Counted from the stretch's first letter, positions 22,472-33,760 are shown. The stretch is DNA of 64,000 nucleotides from Ceratorhiza oryzae-sativae (GCA_030998015.1 JARWMV010000244.1:62001-126000); one strand, 5' to 3'. Numbers and translations: made by a program. Notes: generated from the letters alone by a model not told the origin.

Positions 22472-23615
22472 TTAGAGAGAATCATATCCCTCATCGTCAG
22501 AGCTGATGTAAATGTGCTCCCTTTCCTTTCCCTTGTTACTAGGACAAGGTTCAGGAGTACTGGGAGGTGAAGGAGGGCAGGAGCCACCGAGAGTCTCATA
22601 ATCTGAATCTTCATCTCCAAGAGAAGACTCAGGGCTCATAGAAGGTTCTGCAGCCTCAGAGGCTTTATCCCCAAAGAAAACTCTAAGGCAAGCATTAAGC
22701 TTCTTATCCTTCTGCCCTGCCCACCATTCTTCATATTTAGCCTTAGCTGTCCTATGAGAATATTCCTCTGATAGTGCCACCAAGTAGCACTAATTAAGAG
22801 TCAATAAATGCAGAAAGCATGAGCTAGGAGATGCTTACTACATAGTTTCCCCAAACAGCAGGGACTCCATCATCTGCAGGCAACTCCCAGCTCCCATAAG
22901 AGTGTTCAAGCAAATACTTGTCCCAGGTGCACTGGGCAAAAGCTAGAATCCCACAGGGCACAGGAGGAAGCTCCAGCAAGTGTCCTTCATCTGGAACAAG
23001 CCCTTTAGCGTGAGCCAGATGGTTCAAAGCACTCAGCATGTGATTGCCCCAGATTTGGAGATGAACTACTGTGTAGATCAGGTCAGAGAAGGAATCAAAA
23101 GGCTCATGCCAGTCCTGGATGTGGAAACCCTTTTCTGGCTCTAGAGGGTATGCAATATTTGCCACCCTAAATTGTGCATACAGAGGTGAGTCCACTCCAA
23201 AGCTGTTCAAAACCTCAGCCTTCTTAAGGCCTCCATCATTGCAAAAAGTGGCAACACAGTCGCACACTTGCAATAGAGCATCAGTAAGAGCATGAATGGT
23301 TTGGTCACTTAGGTACCAGCCATCCTTATACCAGCTCTGACCTACACTGTGCTGTACTTCAATGCCCTCCCTGAACTTGTGCTCAAGGATGGATGGGCTA
23401 CTGAAAAACTTACTCTCCCCTTGATGCATGACACTAGCAAACACATGGAAGTGCTTGCAGGACAGGATCAAGTTGATGCTGGCCATAATCTGGACATCAT
23501 TCAACATGGAGGGAGGAGTCTGCATGGTGGAAAGGAGATGAGAATATGAAGATAAGAGAGAAGTAGTGCTGTAGAACTGGAGGGTGTTGAACTGCTGAGG
23601 AGAGAGGGCTTGCAT
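22472..23615 (-). CDS. Accessory gene next to the 3' LTR, two exons, acidic conserved C-terminus
   Basis: Proposed exons are 23615-22839 and 22789-22472, joined by a 49-bp intron (GTAAGC...TTAATTAG). The product is 364 residues. Exon 1 alone ends four codons past the donor, and exon 2 is open in the matching frame, which supports splicing. The N-terminal 260 residues are mixed alpha/beta in look, with many Cys, His and Trp (SWYKDGWYLSDQTIHALTDA, GFHIQDWHEPFDSF). The C-terminus is acidic and Ser/Pro-rich and ends EREHIYISSDDEGYDSL. A second copy at the start of the window keeps this ending while the region before it has diverged. No known domain was recognised. The stop lies 32 bp from the polypurine tract. 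Confidence 0.6.
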
Positions 23616-23730
23616 AGGCTGCCTTTATAGCTAAGAGATGTCTTAGTTTCTCCTTGAAATTACAGGGTTGTCCCTTAAGTTCACATAGGTGGAAGTGGGG
23701 GACAATTGCATGAATTCCAAGCAGATCAAT

Positions 23731-24566
23731 CTAGTACATGTCATGAGTCTCCATGATATCCCTCAGACGTCTTTGCGCAGCTCTGAGGTTCCCTACTTCT
23801 TCCACCAGTTCCCTATTCAACTCCTGTACCCTACTTTCTAGGGCCAACTCCATCACCAAAAGGTCACCAGATGACTCAGTTCCATCAGAAAGTTAGTCAG
23901 ATGGCAATTCTGGCTGGTATTCAGGAGAATGGGAAGGAGGGTAAGCAAGTCTAAACAAGTCAACTTTAGATCTTGACTCAAAAGAAGCGAACTCACTGAT
24001 ATTCAGGAAGCTCTCCTCCTGACTCATATTCCCCATCAGTAGGTGCTTCAGATAGTATGGAAGGCTCTCTGGAAGCCTCATGGGGCTGATGTGCATAATC
24101 CCTAGACAGATCAGCTTTAGATCTTGACTCAATCAAAGTCAAGAACTTACCAGTCCATTCTCTCCAGGAACTCCTCATAATCAACAGGGCTTATGCTCCT
24201 TGGGGGAGGCACAGGCCTTTCATCCCTCCTGCCCCATCCATGCATCAAGACCAGATCAAATGGGGTTGGCTCCAACCCAGGAGAGGGGGGAGTCAGCCAT
24301 CCAATCTCAAAATGAGGGCCTTGACTGGGAGCTTCCAATGGATAAGTTGGAAGTGGAGGGTAGAGAGCAGAGGGAGCTGGATTGGGGTACACAGGAAGCA
24401 GCACATCTGGGGCAGGCTCAATGCCCTCCCTTCTAGATTGTCACCTATTCTGCCTGTTTTGAGATTGCACCCTAGTGCATTCCCATCTGAGGCCCATAAA
24501 GTGACACTCCAGAAAGTCCAGATGAGTGCTGGGAGTCTGGGGATGTTCAATTGGGTAATCAGACAT
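23731..24566 (-). pseudogene. Accessory gene with Pro-rich region and coiled coil, three exons
   Basis: Proposed exons on the minus strand are 24566-24151, 24101-23997 and 23950-23731, with introns GTAAGT...CTAG (49 bp) and GTGAGT...TTAG (46 bp). Frames agree across both. The N-terminus reads MSDYPIEHPQTPSTHLDFLE, then a Pro-rich stretch (YPNPAPSALYPPLPTYPLEAP), an acidic middle (GEYESGGELPEYQ), and a C-terminal heptad-like helix (LALESRVQELNRELVEEVGN and onward). Two in-frame stops, TGA near 24440 and TAA at 23893-23895, break it; each fits a single C-to-T change from CGA or CAA. The two introns share the 16-mer GAGTCAAGATCTAAAG, so an exon-intron unit was probably duplicated. Function unknown. 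Confidence 0.55.
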
Positions 24567-25062
24567 GTTTAGAGGGTAAAACTGTGCAGTATACAGCTGT
24601 AGTACCTTAGAGATGACACAAAAATCTTATACTGCATGTATTTCACATCCAGTTGCCAATAGGAAGCTTACTCCAAATAAAAGAAGCTTTTAACTGGCCA
24701 AATAGAGTGTGCTCTGCTATTATCTGTACAGTTATCACATGCTGATCCTTCCAGATCTTTCTTATCTAGTCCTTAAACCTCACAGTTGGTGATTGGTCCA
24801 AGCAGTCAACTGAGATTACTTTGCAGTGACTCATTCTGATTATTGCTTAGGGGATCAGACAACTTTATACTTTAAATCTATATACAGAAGGTTCTGGTAC
24901 AAGACTTAAAGGGAAGATAAGGGGAAAAGGTTTCTGGATGGGGACTAGATGTGATCAAATCCAAATAGATCAGTGGACTTGATAAGATGATCAGGCTAGA
25001 TCTGACTTACCAAGCTTGGGTAATCTTATCTACAGCTGTAGAAAAGATCCAAGGTATTGCTG
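24567..25062. other. No gene seen between two accessory ORFs
   Basis: About 500 bp of AT-rich sequence inside the giant element, between the membrane-anchor ORF and the coiled-coil gene. It may be leader or promoter sequence for the latter. No repeat or frame stood out. Confidence 0.4.
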
Positions 25063-25440
25063 TCACTCCATCCCTTGCATTTGATAGTATGGATGATCTG
25101 GCAGAATGAATAGTTCAGAGGGCATGCCTCTGTTTCCTGGACCCCTGTAAGGGCTGTACTGCCTGCGATTCCTCACTAATGCTATGGAGAGGATGTTGGC
25201 TGGCTTGACAGTCCAGAGGGTCCTTTGCCTGCTGAGGTGTACTAGCTTGTAGGGCAGGGAAATCACCACCCTGCCAGTGACAGTAATGGTGCGCTCTAGG
25301 TTGGAATACTCCAACACTACCTTTTGTCCAGGTGCAACCCATAGGAAATCTTCTCCTAGACTGTATAGGTAGTAAAGGATGGCAAGAATCATGAGAGCGA
25401 TGGGGAGAGTAACAGCAATGAAGATGGTGAGGTTAGCCAT
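25063..25440 (-). CDS. Accessory ORF with N-terminal membrane anchor, giant element
   Basis: It encodes 125 residues with an intact frame. Residues 3-28 (LTIFIAVTLPIALMILAILY plus neighbours) form one strong hydrophobic helix. After it come VAPGQKVVLEYSNLERTITV and a basic C-terminal half (RNRRQYSPYRGPGNRG). The start ATG lies 120 bp past the end of pol. A protein with one N-terminal anchor and a short soluble part does not look like a fusion protein or a classical envelope: no cleavage site, Cys pairs or second membrane helix is visible. I do not recognise the family. Its intact state beside a broken pol suggests either youth or selection. It may also be expressed as part of a longer spliced message. 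Confidence 0.5.
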   Translation of the reverse strand: MANLTIFIAVTLPIALMILAILYYLYSLGEDFLWVAPGQKVVLEYSNLERTITVTGRVVISLPYKLVHLSRQRTLWTVKPANILSIALVRNRRQYSPYRGPGNRGMPSELFILPDHPYYQMQGME

Positions 25441-25559
25441 GGTTGGTGTGGTGTTTCCAGTGGTAAATGCTAGCCAATTTATATCTACAAAATGACTTTG
25501 TCAGTAAACAAACAACAGAGAAATCACATGTTGTTCTTGGAATGATTTTCAGGAAAGGG

Positions 25560-27965
25560 TTAGGACTTCTTAGATGTCTTGAGGTGTTGCTTAAGTTCCC
25601 ATTCCTTGAGTATCCTGGGAGCATTTGTCAACTGCTGCCTGGATAACCATTCATCCCATTCAGGTGGATAACCCACAAATCTTGTAAGATATCAATGCTG
25701 CTTTCTCTGTCCTTTCTTGACCATCTTTTCATCCAGAATCTCTTCCACTTCCCATTCAGGTTCCTTGTCAAAGTCAGATCTATTCAGATGTTTCTTGGGA
25801 TGATCTGTGCCATCTTTATCTCTATGATAAGGTTCCAGATGAGCTATATTAATCACAGGGTGAATTTTGTAGCTGGTTGGGATCTTGATGTGATAAGTTA
25901 CATCTGAAAGTTTCTCTAGAACTTCAAAGGGACCATCATACTTCATCTGGAGTTTCCTTCCTTTTCCCTTCTGATTTCTCAGCAGGTTCAGGGAATGTGG
26001 ATTTAGCATGACCAAATCTCCTTCCTGTAAATCAAGATAACTATGGTTCTTGTTGCATTGATCCTCCATATGTACCTGAGCCAATTTCAAGGCATCCTGA
26101 GCTTGAGAGTGAATTGCTTTCATCATCTCATCAAAGTTCACAGCTTTAGGATCTTCTACAGAGGGTCTGGCTAAAGCTTTACCAGTAGAAGAGAGTAAAT
26201 CTGAGGGTTGAAGTGTTTCAAATCCTGAAAGAAGATAAGAAGGTGTAAATCCTGTAGATGTATGTTCCATGGTGTTGTAAGCAAAGCTAAAATCATTTAG
26301 GAGGTCACTCCAATTGTCCATTGAAGGAAAGACAAAAGCTCTTAAGGCAATCTCTAAGGTTTGGTTCATAATCTCACTCTGTCCATCAGCTTGTGGGTGA
26401 TAAGCTGTAGTAAGCGATCTCTGAATGCCAACCAAAGAGGTTAAGTGTTCCCAAAAGGCTCCTGTCCATCTAGAGTCTCTGTCAGTAATAACCTGTCTTG
26501 GAAGACCATACTTGGTCCATATATGCACATGGAATAGTTTGGCAGTCTCTTCCTCATTGATAGAAGTATTGCAAGGGATAAAGTGCACATACTTAGTCAA
26601 TTTATCAACTACGGTTAATATGGCATTAAATCCATTGCTAGGAGGAAGATCCATTATAAAATCCATGGTTACTACTTCAAAAGGCTGACTAGGAATTGGA
26701 ATAGATTGAAGAAAACCTCTTTGTCCATGTCTTTTAGGCTTAGCCTTTTGACAAATATCACAAGTGCACACATATTCCTTAATGACTTGTATCATCTTAG
26801 GCCAGTAGTAGGTGGAAGCTACTTTGTTGTAGGTCCTATGGTAGCCAGCATGAGCTCCTTCTTGAAGAGAGTCATGTATTTCAGCTACTACTTCCTTCTG
26901 TAAGTCTTTAGGGACACACAGCTTGTAATTGTCATCTCTGCAAAAGTAAATAAGACCATTTTCTCCAATCCTGTATTGTTTGTAGGGTGGATTTAGATGA
27001 TCATACTCACCTTGCAGCTTCTTGAGTACATCAGCAAAATGGGGATCATTAGTGTATGCTTCATAAAAGCGATTAACTTCAGATTCATTAATACTGATGT
27101 GTAGCTCATTCAAACCTGATGTAGCAAGAGAGACATTAGCTTTATATACTTTGTTTCTTACCTTAAACCTTGTCCTAAAACCTTTGGAAGGCTTCTCTTC
27201 ATTGGCTAAAGCATGCATAGTCGATTGGACTAACAAATCCTTCTCAAAGTCTACCCCTATCTCTTGGTACAGATTCTTCAGGGCGTCTTCAGTGTCATTG
27301 TTAAAAGTAAGAGGGGTTGATAAGTCTGCTAAAGGTCCATCTTGTCTAGGGATCCTTCTTCTTAATCTAGAGATTGGGTCAACATTAGTATGGACTTTGC
27401 CTGCTCTATGAACTATTACTAGGTCTGGAAAGGCAGCTATTACTATGCCATAACCAGATAGTCTTCTGTTCACAGTTTGGTAAGTCTTACTCCATTTAAG
27501 GGCAGCATGATCTGACACTACTACAACTTTAGCACCTTCAAGATACATGTGGAATTTCACTAGACCATCTCTTACACCTAGGGCTTCTCTCTCAGTGGCT
27601 GAGTACCTTGTCTCAGCTGATTTGAGAGGTCTTGACCAGTAGGCAATGACTTGCTCTATGTGTACTTCAGTTTCTTCAAAATCTTCATTCCAAGTATCTT
27701 CATAGTCAAAAATTTCAGTACCATCAGCCCCCCCAGTCAGGATGACCTTTCCTTTGGAGTCAGGTGTAATAAACCTGGGGACAGGTAACCCTTCTTGGTG
27801 AGCTTTCTTACATTGATCATAAACTCTAGTTCCTTTCAGGTCCTTAAGTTTCATGGTTTGAATTTGCTGTAAGATAGCAGCTATTCCAAAGTCACATGCA
27901 TCAGTATAAAGCCTATAGGGCATCCCTGGTATTGGGTAAGAGAGAACTGGTGCATTGGCTAGGAC
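25560..27965 (-). pseudogene. RNase H, integrase and chromodomain part of pol, giant element
   Basis: The frame starts at the LTR3 boundary. It holds RNase H (YRLYTDACDFGIAAILQQ, ATEREALGVRDGLVKFHMYL), the integrase HHCC finger (HAGYHRTYNKVASTYYWPKM, CTCDICQKAK) and the DDE core (VTMDFIMDLPPSNGFNAIL; VITDRDSRWTG; TAYHPQADGQSEIMNQ). The C-terminal KIHPVINIAHLEPY follows. The chromodomain starts EPEWEVEEILDEKMVKKG, meets a stop at 25692 and goes on in another frame (FVGYPPEWDEWLSRQQL) to 25560. All three integrase acids are present. Chromodomains in such elements guide integration to marked chromatin, so this belongs to the chromovirus branch. Confidence 0.88.
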
Positions 27966-28339
27966 TGTCATGAACTGACACACATATATCCACTCTATAA
28001 TATTTTCTTGATTTATTACATTTTATGAGATCCTTTCAAAACACACTTGACTTTTATGGTATATCTGTGTCATGTTATTCAGGGGATGTTCTGAACTGAT
28101 AACTGAGATGTATTTCAACTCTGATGTGAAATTCTGCAGTTCTGCAGTCACTTCTATTGCTTCTATCTCTTATTGGTTGTGACTCACTGTACAGACTTGT
28201 TTGTTATGATGTGGCTCATATCATGTATATAAACCAGGTCAAGTTTGCAGAGGACTCCTCAAGAACTTGACCTCTTGTCGAATACAAGTTCTTTCTTTTC
28301 TTACTATTTTCTTTGTTGCCTGACTTGTTGTTGTCAATA
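27966..28339 (+). repeat. LTR3 solo copy inside pol, target duplication AGGAC
   Basis: A 374-bp LTR3 lies in the opposite orientation to the host element. It starts TGTCATGAACTGACAC and ends TTGTTGTCAATA. AGGAC at 27961-27965 is repeated at 28340-28344. Taking out the LTR and one AGGAC would put the reverse transcriptase and RNase H frames in register. It therefore inserted after the giant element and split its pol gene. Confidence 0.9.
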
Positions 28340-28344
28340 AGGAC

Positions 28345-30581
28345 TAGCTTAGCTAGTTTGAAAGCATGGGATTCCAATTTATCCCATTTCCACTTGACAT
28401 TCTTCTTTACAAGATTAAATAATGGAGCTACTATCCAAGTATAATATGGAATATAACTTGAAAAGTAGGTCATCATTCCTAAGAATGTTTGTAATGTAGG
28501 TATATCCTTAGGTTCCTCTAATTGTAGAATGCCTTCCACTTTCTCTTTATGGGTAGACATGCCAAGTCTGGACACCTTTTGTCCTAAAAGGAGCAAAGAT
28601 TGATATCCAAGGTGGCATTTACCAGGAGAAAGAGTCAATCCAGGGTCTGCAATGGCCTTTAATACTTTGTCTAAATGCTCACAGTGGTCTTCAAATGACT
28701 TGCTGTATATCACAATGTCATCTATATACACTAGAGCAAATATCCCTAAGAATGGGGCCAAAACATCAGTCATAACCCTTTGGAATACTGGAGGTCCATT
28801 TCTCCATCCAAAAGGCATTCTTCTGAATTGAAAGTGTCCTCTGTGGCATCTAAATGCTGTCTTAGGCCTATCCTCATCCTTTATCTGGAGTTGGGTAAAG
28901 CCTGCTAGAGCATCTAGAGTACTGAGATAATGGGCTCCTTCAAGTGAATGAAGGATGTTTTGTTGCCTAGGTAGAGGGTATTCATCTGGTATAGCTACTG
29001 CATTAAGCTTCTTGTAATCAATGCACAAGCAAGGCTTATTATTCTGCCATACTACAAGCACTGGGAAGCCCCAAGGGCTCTTAGATTCCTCAATTACACC
29101 TAAGTGCAACCAATCATCTATTTGCTTGTCTATAGCAGCCTTAGCTTCCTCACTTGGCCTATAGGGAGTTAAAGCAATTTCCTTTGTACCTGGTCTGAGA
29201 TTAATCTCTACCCTGGCTGGGTAATTACCAAGTCTGCCATCTAATCCAAAGGCTTCAAAGTTCTTCTTCACAACCTTTTGCAAGTTTTTCTTCTGATCTG
29301 GAGTCAAATTGTCTCCCCAATGTACCTCTGCCAAGAGTCTTTCCTTAGGGACTGGCTCTGGGTCAGGCAGCTCAGCAGTTTTAGGGCCTCCTTCTGGCTG
29401 CTTTGGGAGTTCAATCTCTTCAGCAGTAGGAGAAGGTACTTTGACTTCCTTCATAAGAGTATTTATTAGATGTGCCTTGGCTTCTCCTGCTTTCCTAAGT
29501 TCTTCAGGCAAGTCTTATTCTTTATCCAATGCAATCTTGGGGTCATGCATATATCCTATGACATGTCCTTTGGGTAAATGCACTGGCCTCTGAGAAAAGT
29601 TGGTTATCTGAATAGTCTTAGTATCAGGAGTGATGATGCTGTCTGTAGTTCCATGGACATCCAGAGTTCCATTGTTACTTTCTAGACTACCTTCAATAAA
29701 ACCTTCTTGCTGTCCTCCCTGGAATTCAACTAGAATAGGCACTTGTGTAATGAATTCAGCCTTTAAAAATACATCCCTAGCTAATTTAACTGGGGTAGCA
29801 CCTTCAGGCCCTTTCTTTAAGGCTTTCTTCTGAGATGATTTTTTCCTGTGAAAGGCTCTTCTTTCTAGGTTTGTCTTGAAGTCTGGTCTAGTGTAAACTT
29901 GAAATACATTTCCAGCTTCATCCAATCTTGGTTCAGTTTCTAATTCAATTACTTCAGCAGACCTACCAGAGTTGCCAAAGAGTATTCTGCTAGGTGAGGA
30001 AAGACGATCTAAAGAGATTCTATATTGGTTAGAAAAGTCGTTACCCAGAATGAAAGGTACTTTCATTCCTTTCACTACATAGGCTTCTACCTGCATCTTT
30101 ACAGGTCCATCCTTAGTAGGGAAGGTTAAGTCTAATACTACATATCCTGTAATACTAGTTTTACCAGTCACCTGAATAAGATTTATCTTTTGGCCAGATT
30201 TCTCTTTAGGAGGTTGTTTCAGGCTAGTCAGAAAATTATAGCTAATCAGCATAATATCAGAGCCTGAGTCAACAGTAATTTCTGTTAAGCCTTCTTCATT
30301 CCCTACCCTAGCCATAGCTACTGTAGGTCTAGTTCCCAAGAAATGAGTTCCTGAAGGATGTTCCATCACCTTTTTAAGAGTAATAGTTTTATCCTCAGGG
30401 ATTGATTTAAGGTCAAGAGGCTCATTCCTGGTAGATAATTGAATAGAAAATGATTTGGTAGCCATTGTTTGATTTGCTAGTGCATTATAATTGTGTACTG
30501 CCTGTATATCCTGGTCATCTGCATTTACTCCCAAGTCCTCTGTCTCATTAGATTCAGAAGGCTGGGAATTAATTAAAAATC
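28345..30581 (-). pseudogene. Protease and reverse transcriptase part of pol, giant element
   Basis: The frame from about 30580 encodes an aspartic protease (EITVDSGSDIMLIS near 30265; second-half ILGNDFSNQYRISLD). After an in-frame TAA (29515-29517) the same frame continues into reverse transcriptase: ALTPYRPSEEAKAAIDKQIDDWL, WGFPVLVVWQNNKPCLCIDYKKLN, RMPFGWRNGPPVFQRVM, and the active-site YIDD (28717-28728). The thumb and connection region ends in SHAFKLAKLVL, where the LTR3 insertion interrupts the frame. Apart from the TAA this 2.2-kb stretch is open, which suggests fairly recent activity. The TAA could derive from CAA by a C-to-T change. Confidence 0.85.
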
Positions 30582-30582
30582 C
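30573..30582 (-). promoter_or_regulatory. Candidate -1 frameshift site between gag and pol
   Basis: The last gag codons read GGATTTT then TAA (minus strand). Shifting back one base at this heptamer enters the pol frame exactly (GGA TTT TTA ATT...), which is open into the protease. GGATTTT is a known -1 slippery heptamer in plant RNA viruses of the dianthovirus group. No downstream pseudoknot was checked, and a simple decay frameshift is possible. Confidence 0.35.
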
Positions 30583-33500
30583 AAGTCAGAAGAAGAACTA
30601 GAAGAATCAGATTCTTCCTCTTGGTCTTCAGATGTCTCAGTTTCAGATGGTTCAGGATCAGAATCATTGCAGGCAGCTTCATATTCAGCATAAGCAGTTT
30701 GTTCAGCTTCAGTAGTTTCAGCAAAATAAACTTGGACATTGTTGGCATTAGATTTATTATGCTTGCACTCCTTGTCATAGTGCATAAGACTTCCACAATG
30801 AATACAGCCTCTCATTCCTCTAGCTTTAGGAGTCCCTTTCTTATGTTTTGAAACATTAGAATTGTCTGGAGGGAAGGGCCTCTTATAGCCTTTGAATTTA
30901 TCAGGCTGCTTTGACTTGAACTTAGAGTTAGAAGAATTTACTGCATGAGCACTAGCTTTGTGACCCTGCTTTTTCTGATACTTTTCAGCCTTCAGAGCTT
31001 TGATCACCTCCTTAACTGTGTCATAGGTAGCTTGGTTGTTCATATGGCAGGGCCAATCTTGCAATAAATCTTCTTGTTCCTTAATTCTAGTCACATAGGT
31101 GGACCAGTCTGCAATATCCTCATGGTTGACTATGGTTCTCCATTGTGTAGGAGCTGACCTAGCCACTTCAGCAATGATAGTGAGGTCATCCCAATCTTCA
31201 ACCATGTCAAGCAGTTTCTTTTTGCAAAGTGCATACTGAACTGGAGTTTCTTTATTGTTGCCTGAATCCTTAAACCTGGCTGCCAAAGCTTTGTTCCTAG
31301 CCTTGGTAATCCAAGTAGGAGTCCAAAAGAAACTAATTAAGTGAGTTCTCATCTGATTCAAATCTGTAGACATTCTAAGCCTTTGTTCCTCATTGAACTG
31401 ATACCACCATTGTTTAGCATCTCCAGTAAACCTGAATGGGATAGTCAGGGTGAGTCTGTTGTTCTCATTTAAACCCATGGCTATATATTGACTAATTTGG
31501 TCTATCCACTCATATAATTCATCTGGATCACCATCATACTCTGGTATCACTTCAGGCTTCAATTTCATGTCTAGATGAGGTTGATTATTTTGGTTGTTAT
31601 TGTTACCATTTCCTCCAGCTCCTCTAGGGCCTTCTGGGCCTGGTGAACCTGGTGGACCTGGTGGACCATCTCTTCCATCCCTGCCATCCCTTCCAGGGGG
31701 ACCTTGGTCTCCTGGATGTCCTGGAGGGCCTTGAATCCAAGGATAAGGACCATTAGGAGGATTTCCAGGGGGTCCTGGAGGTCCTGGAGGCCTAGGAGTA
31801 TTGGGTGGAATAGGTGGAATGGGAGGAATATGAGGAATATGTCCTCCTCCTTGCTGAGGGTAACTTTGACTTACTGGAGGGTTAGGTGGCCCCTGTCCTC
31901 CTCCTGGAGGATTAGGTGGACCTGCACCTCCTCCTGAGAAATTCCTACCACTAGAGGCAGGAGGTCCAGTGGGAGGAGGTCCTGGTGGCCTCCTAGGTGG
32001 AGAAGAAGCCAGACCAGAGAATCCTGGTCCTAGATTAATCACAAAGGGTTGATAAGGATCAAACCTCTGAGTTCTAAATGTTTCAGCTTCAGTAGGTCTA
32101 GAGACTTGTGGCATATGTATGCAAGCATCAGCAGGTAATTGTGACTGAGGTACTAATGGCTGGAATCCTAATAAGGTATTCCCTTCAGGACTATAAACTG
32201 GCATCTTTGAAGGATCTTCAGTCATGGTTACAGAAGGTCCAGTAGGCTCTCTAAAACCTTCAGCCCTATGATCTTCTGTAGGCCTACCTGCTTCTGCATC
32301 TGAAGTTCTATTAGAACTCCTGTGCCTAGGTCTCCTAGCTTCTTCCTCAGAAGAGTCTTCTTCACTAGGAGTAACAATAAGGGGAACAGCCCCTTGAGGA
32401 ACAGTCCCAGAGTCATCCCTTACTGGCCTAGAAGGGGTTATTGGCTCCCTAGGTGGGTAAGGAGATGCTGGTCTTCCAGTATACTGTTCATGAGGTGGAA
32501 ACTCTTCCTCAATAGTGACTGCATGACCTTTGCTAAGTCAACCCCTAAAAGGTTCCTTCCTAATAGCATTTTCAAAGGATTGACAAGGTCTAGCAGGTTT
32601 ATTTACCTAGGGAGAGTCCTGGTCCTGATCAGTATCATCCTCATTTACTTCTCCAATAGTGGGTAAAGCTGAAGGACCAGCTTCAGTCACTTGAGCAGGA
32701 GGTAATAGAGGTTCTAGCACTCTTCCTGATTGCCTAGGACCTACTCCTATGCATCTAGGATAGTCTTTATCTACAGGAGTAAATGAAGTTCCTAGATAAC
32801 TCTCCAAGTAAGTAGAAGGACCTCTAACACCCAGAATGCAAGTAGCTTCTATTTGAGAAACTGATTCTGGAGTAATAGAGCTTGTAGTCTCTTCTCACTT
32901 GGTGTCCTTATAGGAGTAATTGCACCTAAAGCTTCTGGTCTAGCTGGAGAGCTAGTTACAGGTCCAATAAAGCTTCTTCCTTGAGCCATAGCTGAAGTAG
33001 ATGCAAATCCAGAAGGTTGAATTGCAGTCATGGTAGTATCCTCAGCAGAATCATCTGCTATCCTGGTGATATCTTCCACTTCCTGCTCTTCTATTTGAAC
33101 TAGCTCCTCTCCACCACTCACTGGCTCATCTGGATCCTCCTGAACCTCTAGAGGTTTGAATTCTAGACGACCAGTAGGAGATCTAATTGAGTCAATAGTG
33201 TGCTTAGGATGAGGGGCTAGAGCATATTCTGGAGTCTTGGATCTGCTCTCAGAATTTTCCCACATTATTTCATTGAGCTCCCTTTGCTTCCCTTTGCCAA
33301 GGTCTTGCATAGCTTGGTGTTCAATAAAGAGGTAAGCCAAGAAGCACTCAACTTCATCCCTAAATAATACACAAGCAACTTCATGCTGTTTCTTACTGAA
33401 AGCAATATGCTTCCTAGTTTCAGGGAATGCAGGAACATCTGGGTGAGGTATAGGATGCCTACTCCTAACAGGGAGCAGTTGGGACTTAAAAGCAGAGAGC

Positions 33501-33760
33501 TTAGTCCTAAAGCTCCTATGCCTGGTCAAGTCAATGAACATGACAGGTTCTCCAGATGCAGACCAAGTCCATTCTGGCCTAAATGTACATAAATAATCCA
33601 GTTCTTGTAAGAGATCCTTAAAGAATTCTCTACACCCAATAGATGGATATTTAATGTGCATTACATGGGGGTGAGGATGTTCATATATCTTCCTACCCAC
33701 AGCTCTAACTAACCTTCTCCTCTCTGCTATCTCTGGATGCATCCTTGTTAGGTTCGTCAT
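30573..33760 (-). pseudogene. Gag polyprotein of the giant element (frameshifted, two stops)
   Basis: From 33760 a frame runs to about 32890. After one frameshift a second frame runs through TAG (near 32622) and TGA (near 32540) to the stop at 30573. If read as one protein it is about 1,060 residues, two to three times a usual gypsy Gag. The first 300 residues match nothing I recognise. Counting from the Met at 32225, residues 80-160 are Pro/Gly-rich, residues 166-204 are 13 perfect Gly-X-Y triplets, and residues 220-400 resemble a retrotransposon capsid (YDGDPDELYEWIDQISQYI, TGDAKQWWYQF). A CCHC zinc knuckle (CIHCGSLMHYDKEC) lies near residues 472-485, and the end is Ser/Glu-rich. The acidic tail and collagen-like segment are unusual. 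The true start is uncertain. Confidence 0.75.

Noticed and set aside
25063..25440. Retroviral-type envelope gene downstream of pol
   Set aside because: One N-terminal helix, no signal cleavage site, no second membrane segment and no Cys-rich ectodomain; envelope function is not supported.
32849..33760. Separate gene upstream of gag
   Set aside because: Past one frameshift, the same frame runs through two point stops into the gag Met at 32225, so it is better read as the N-terminal part of a long Gag.
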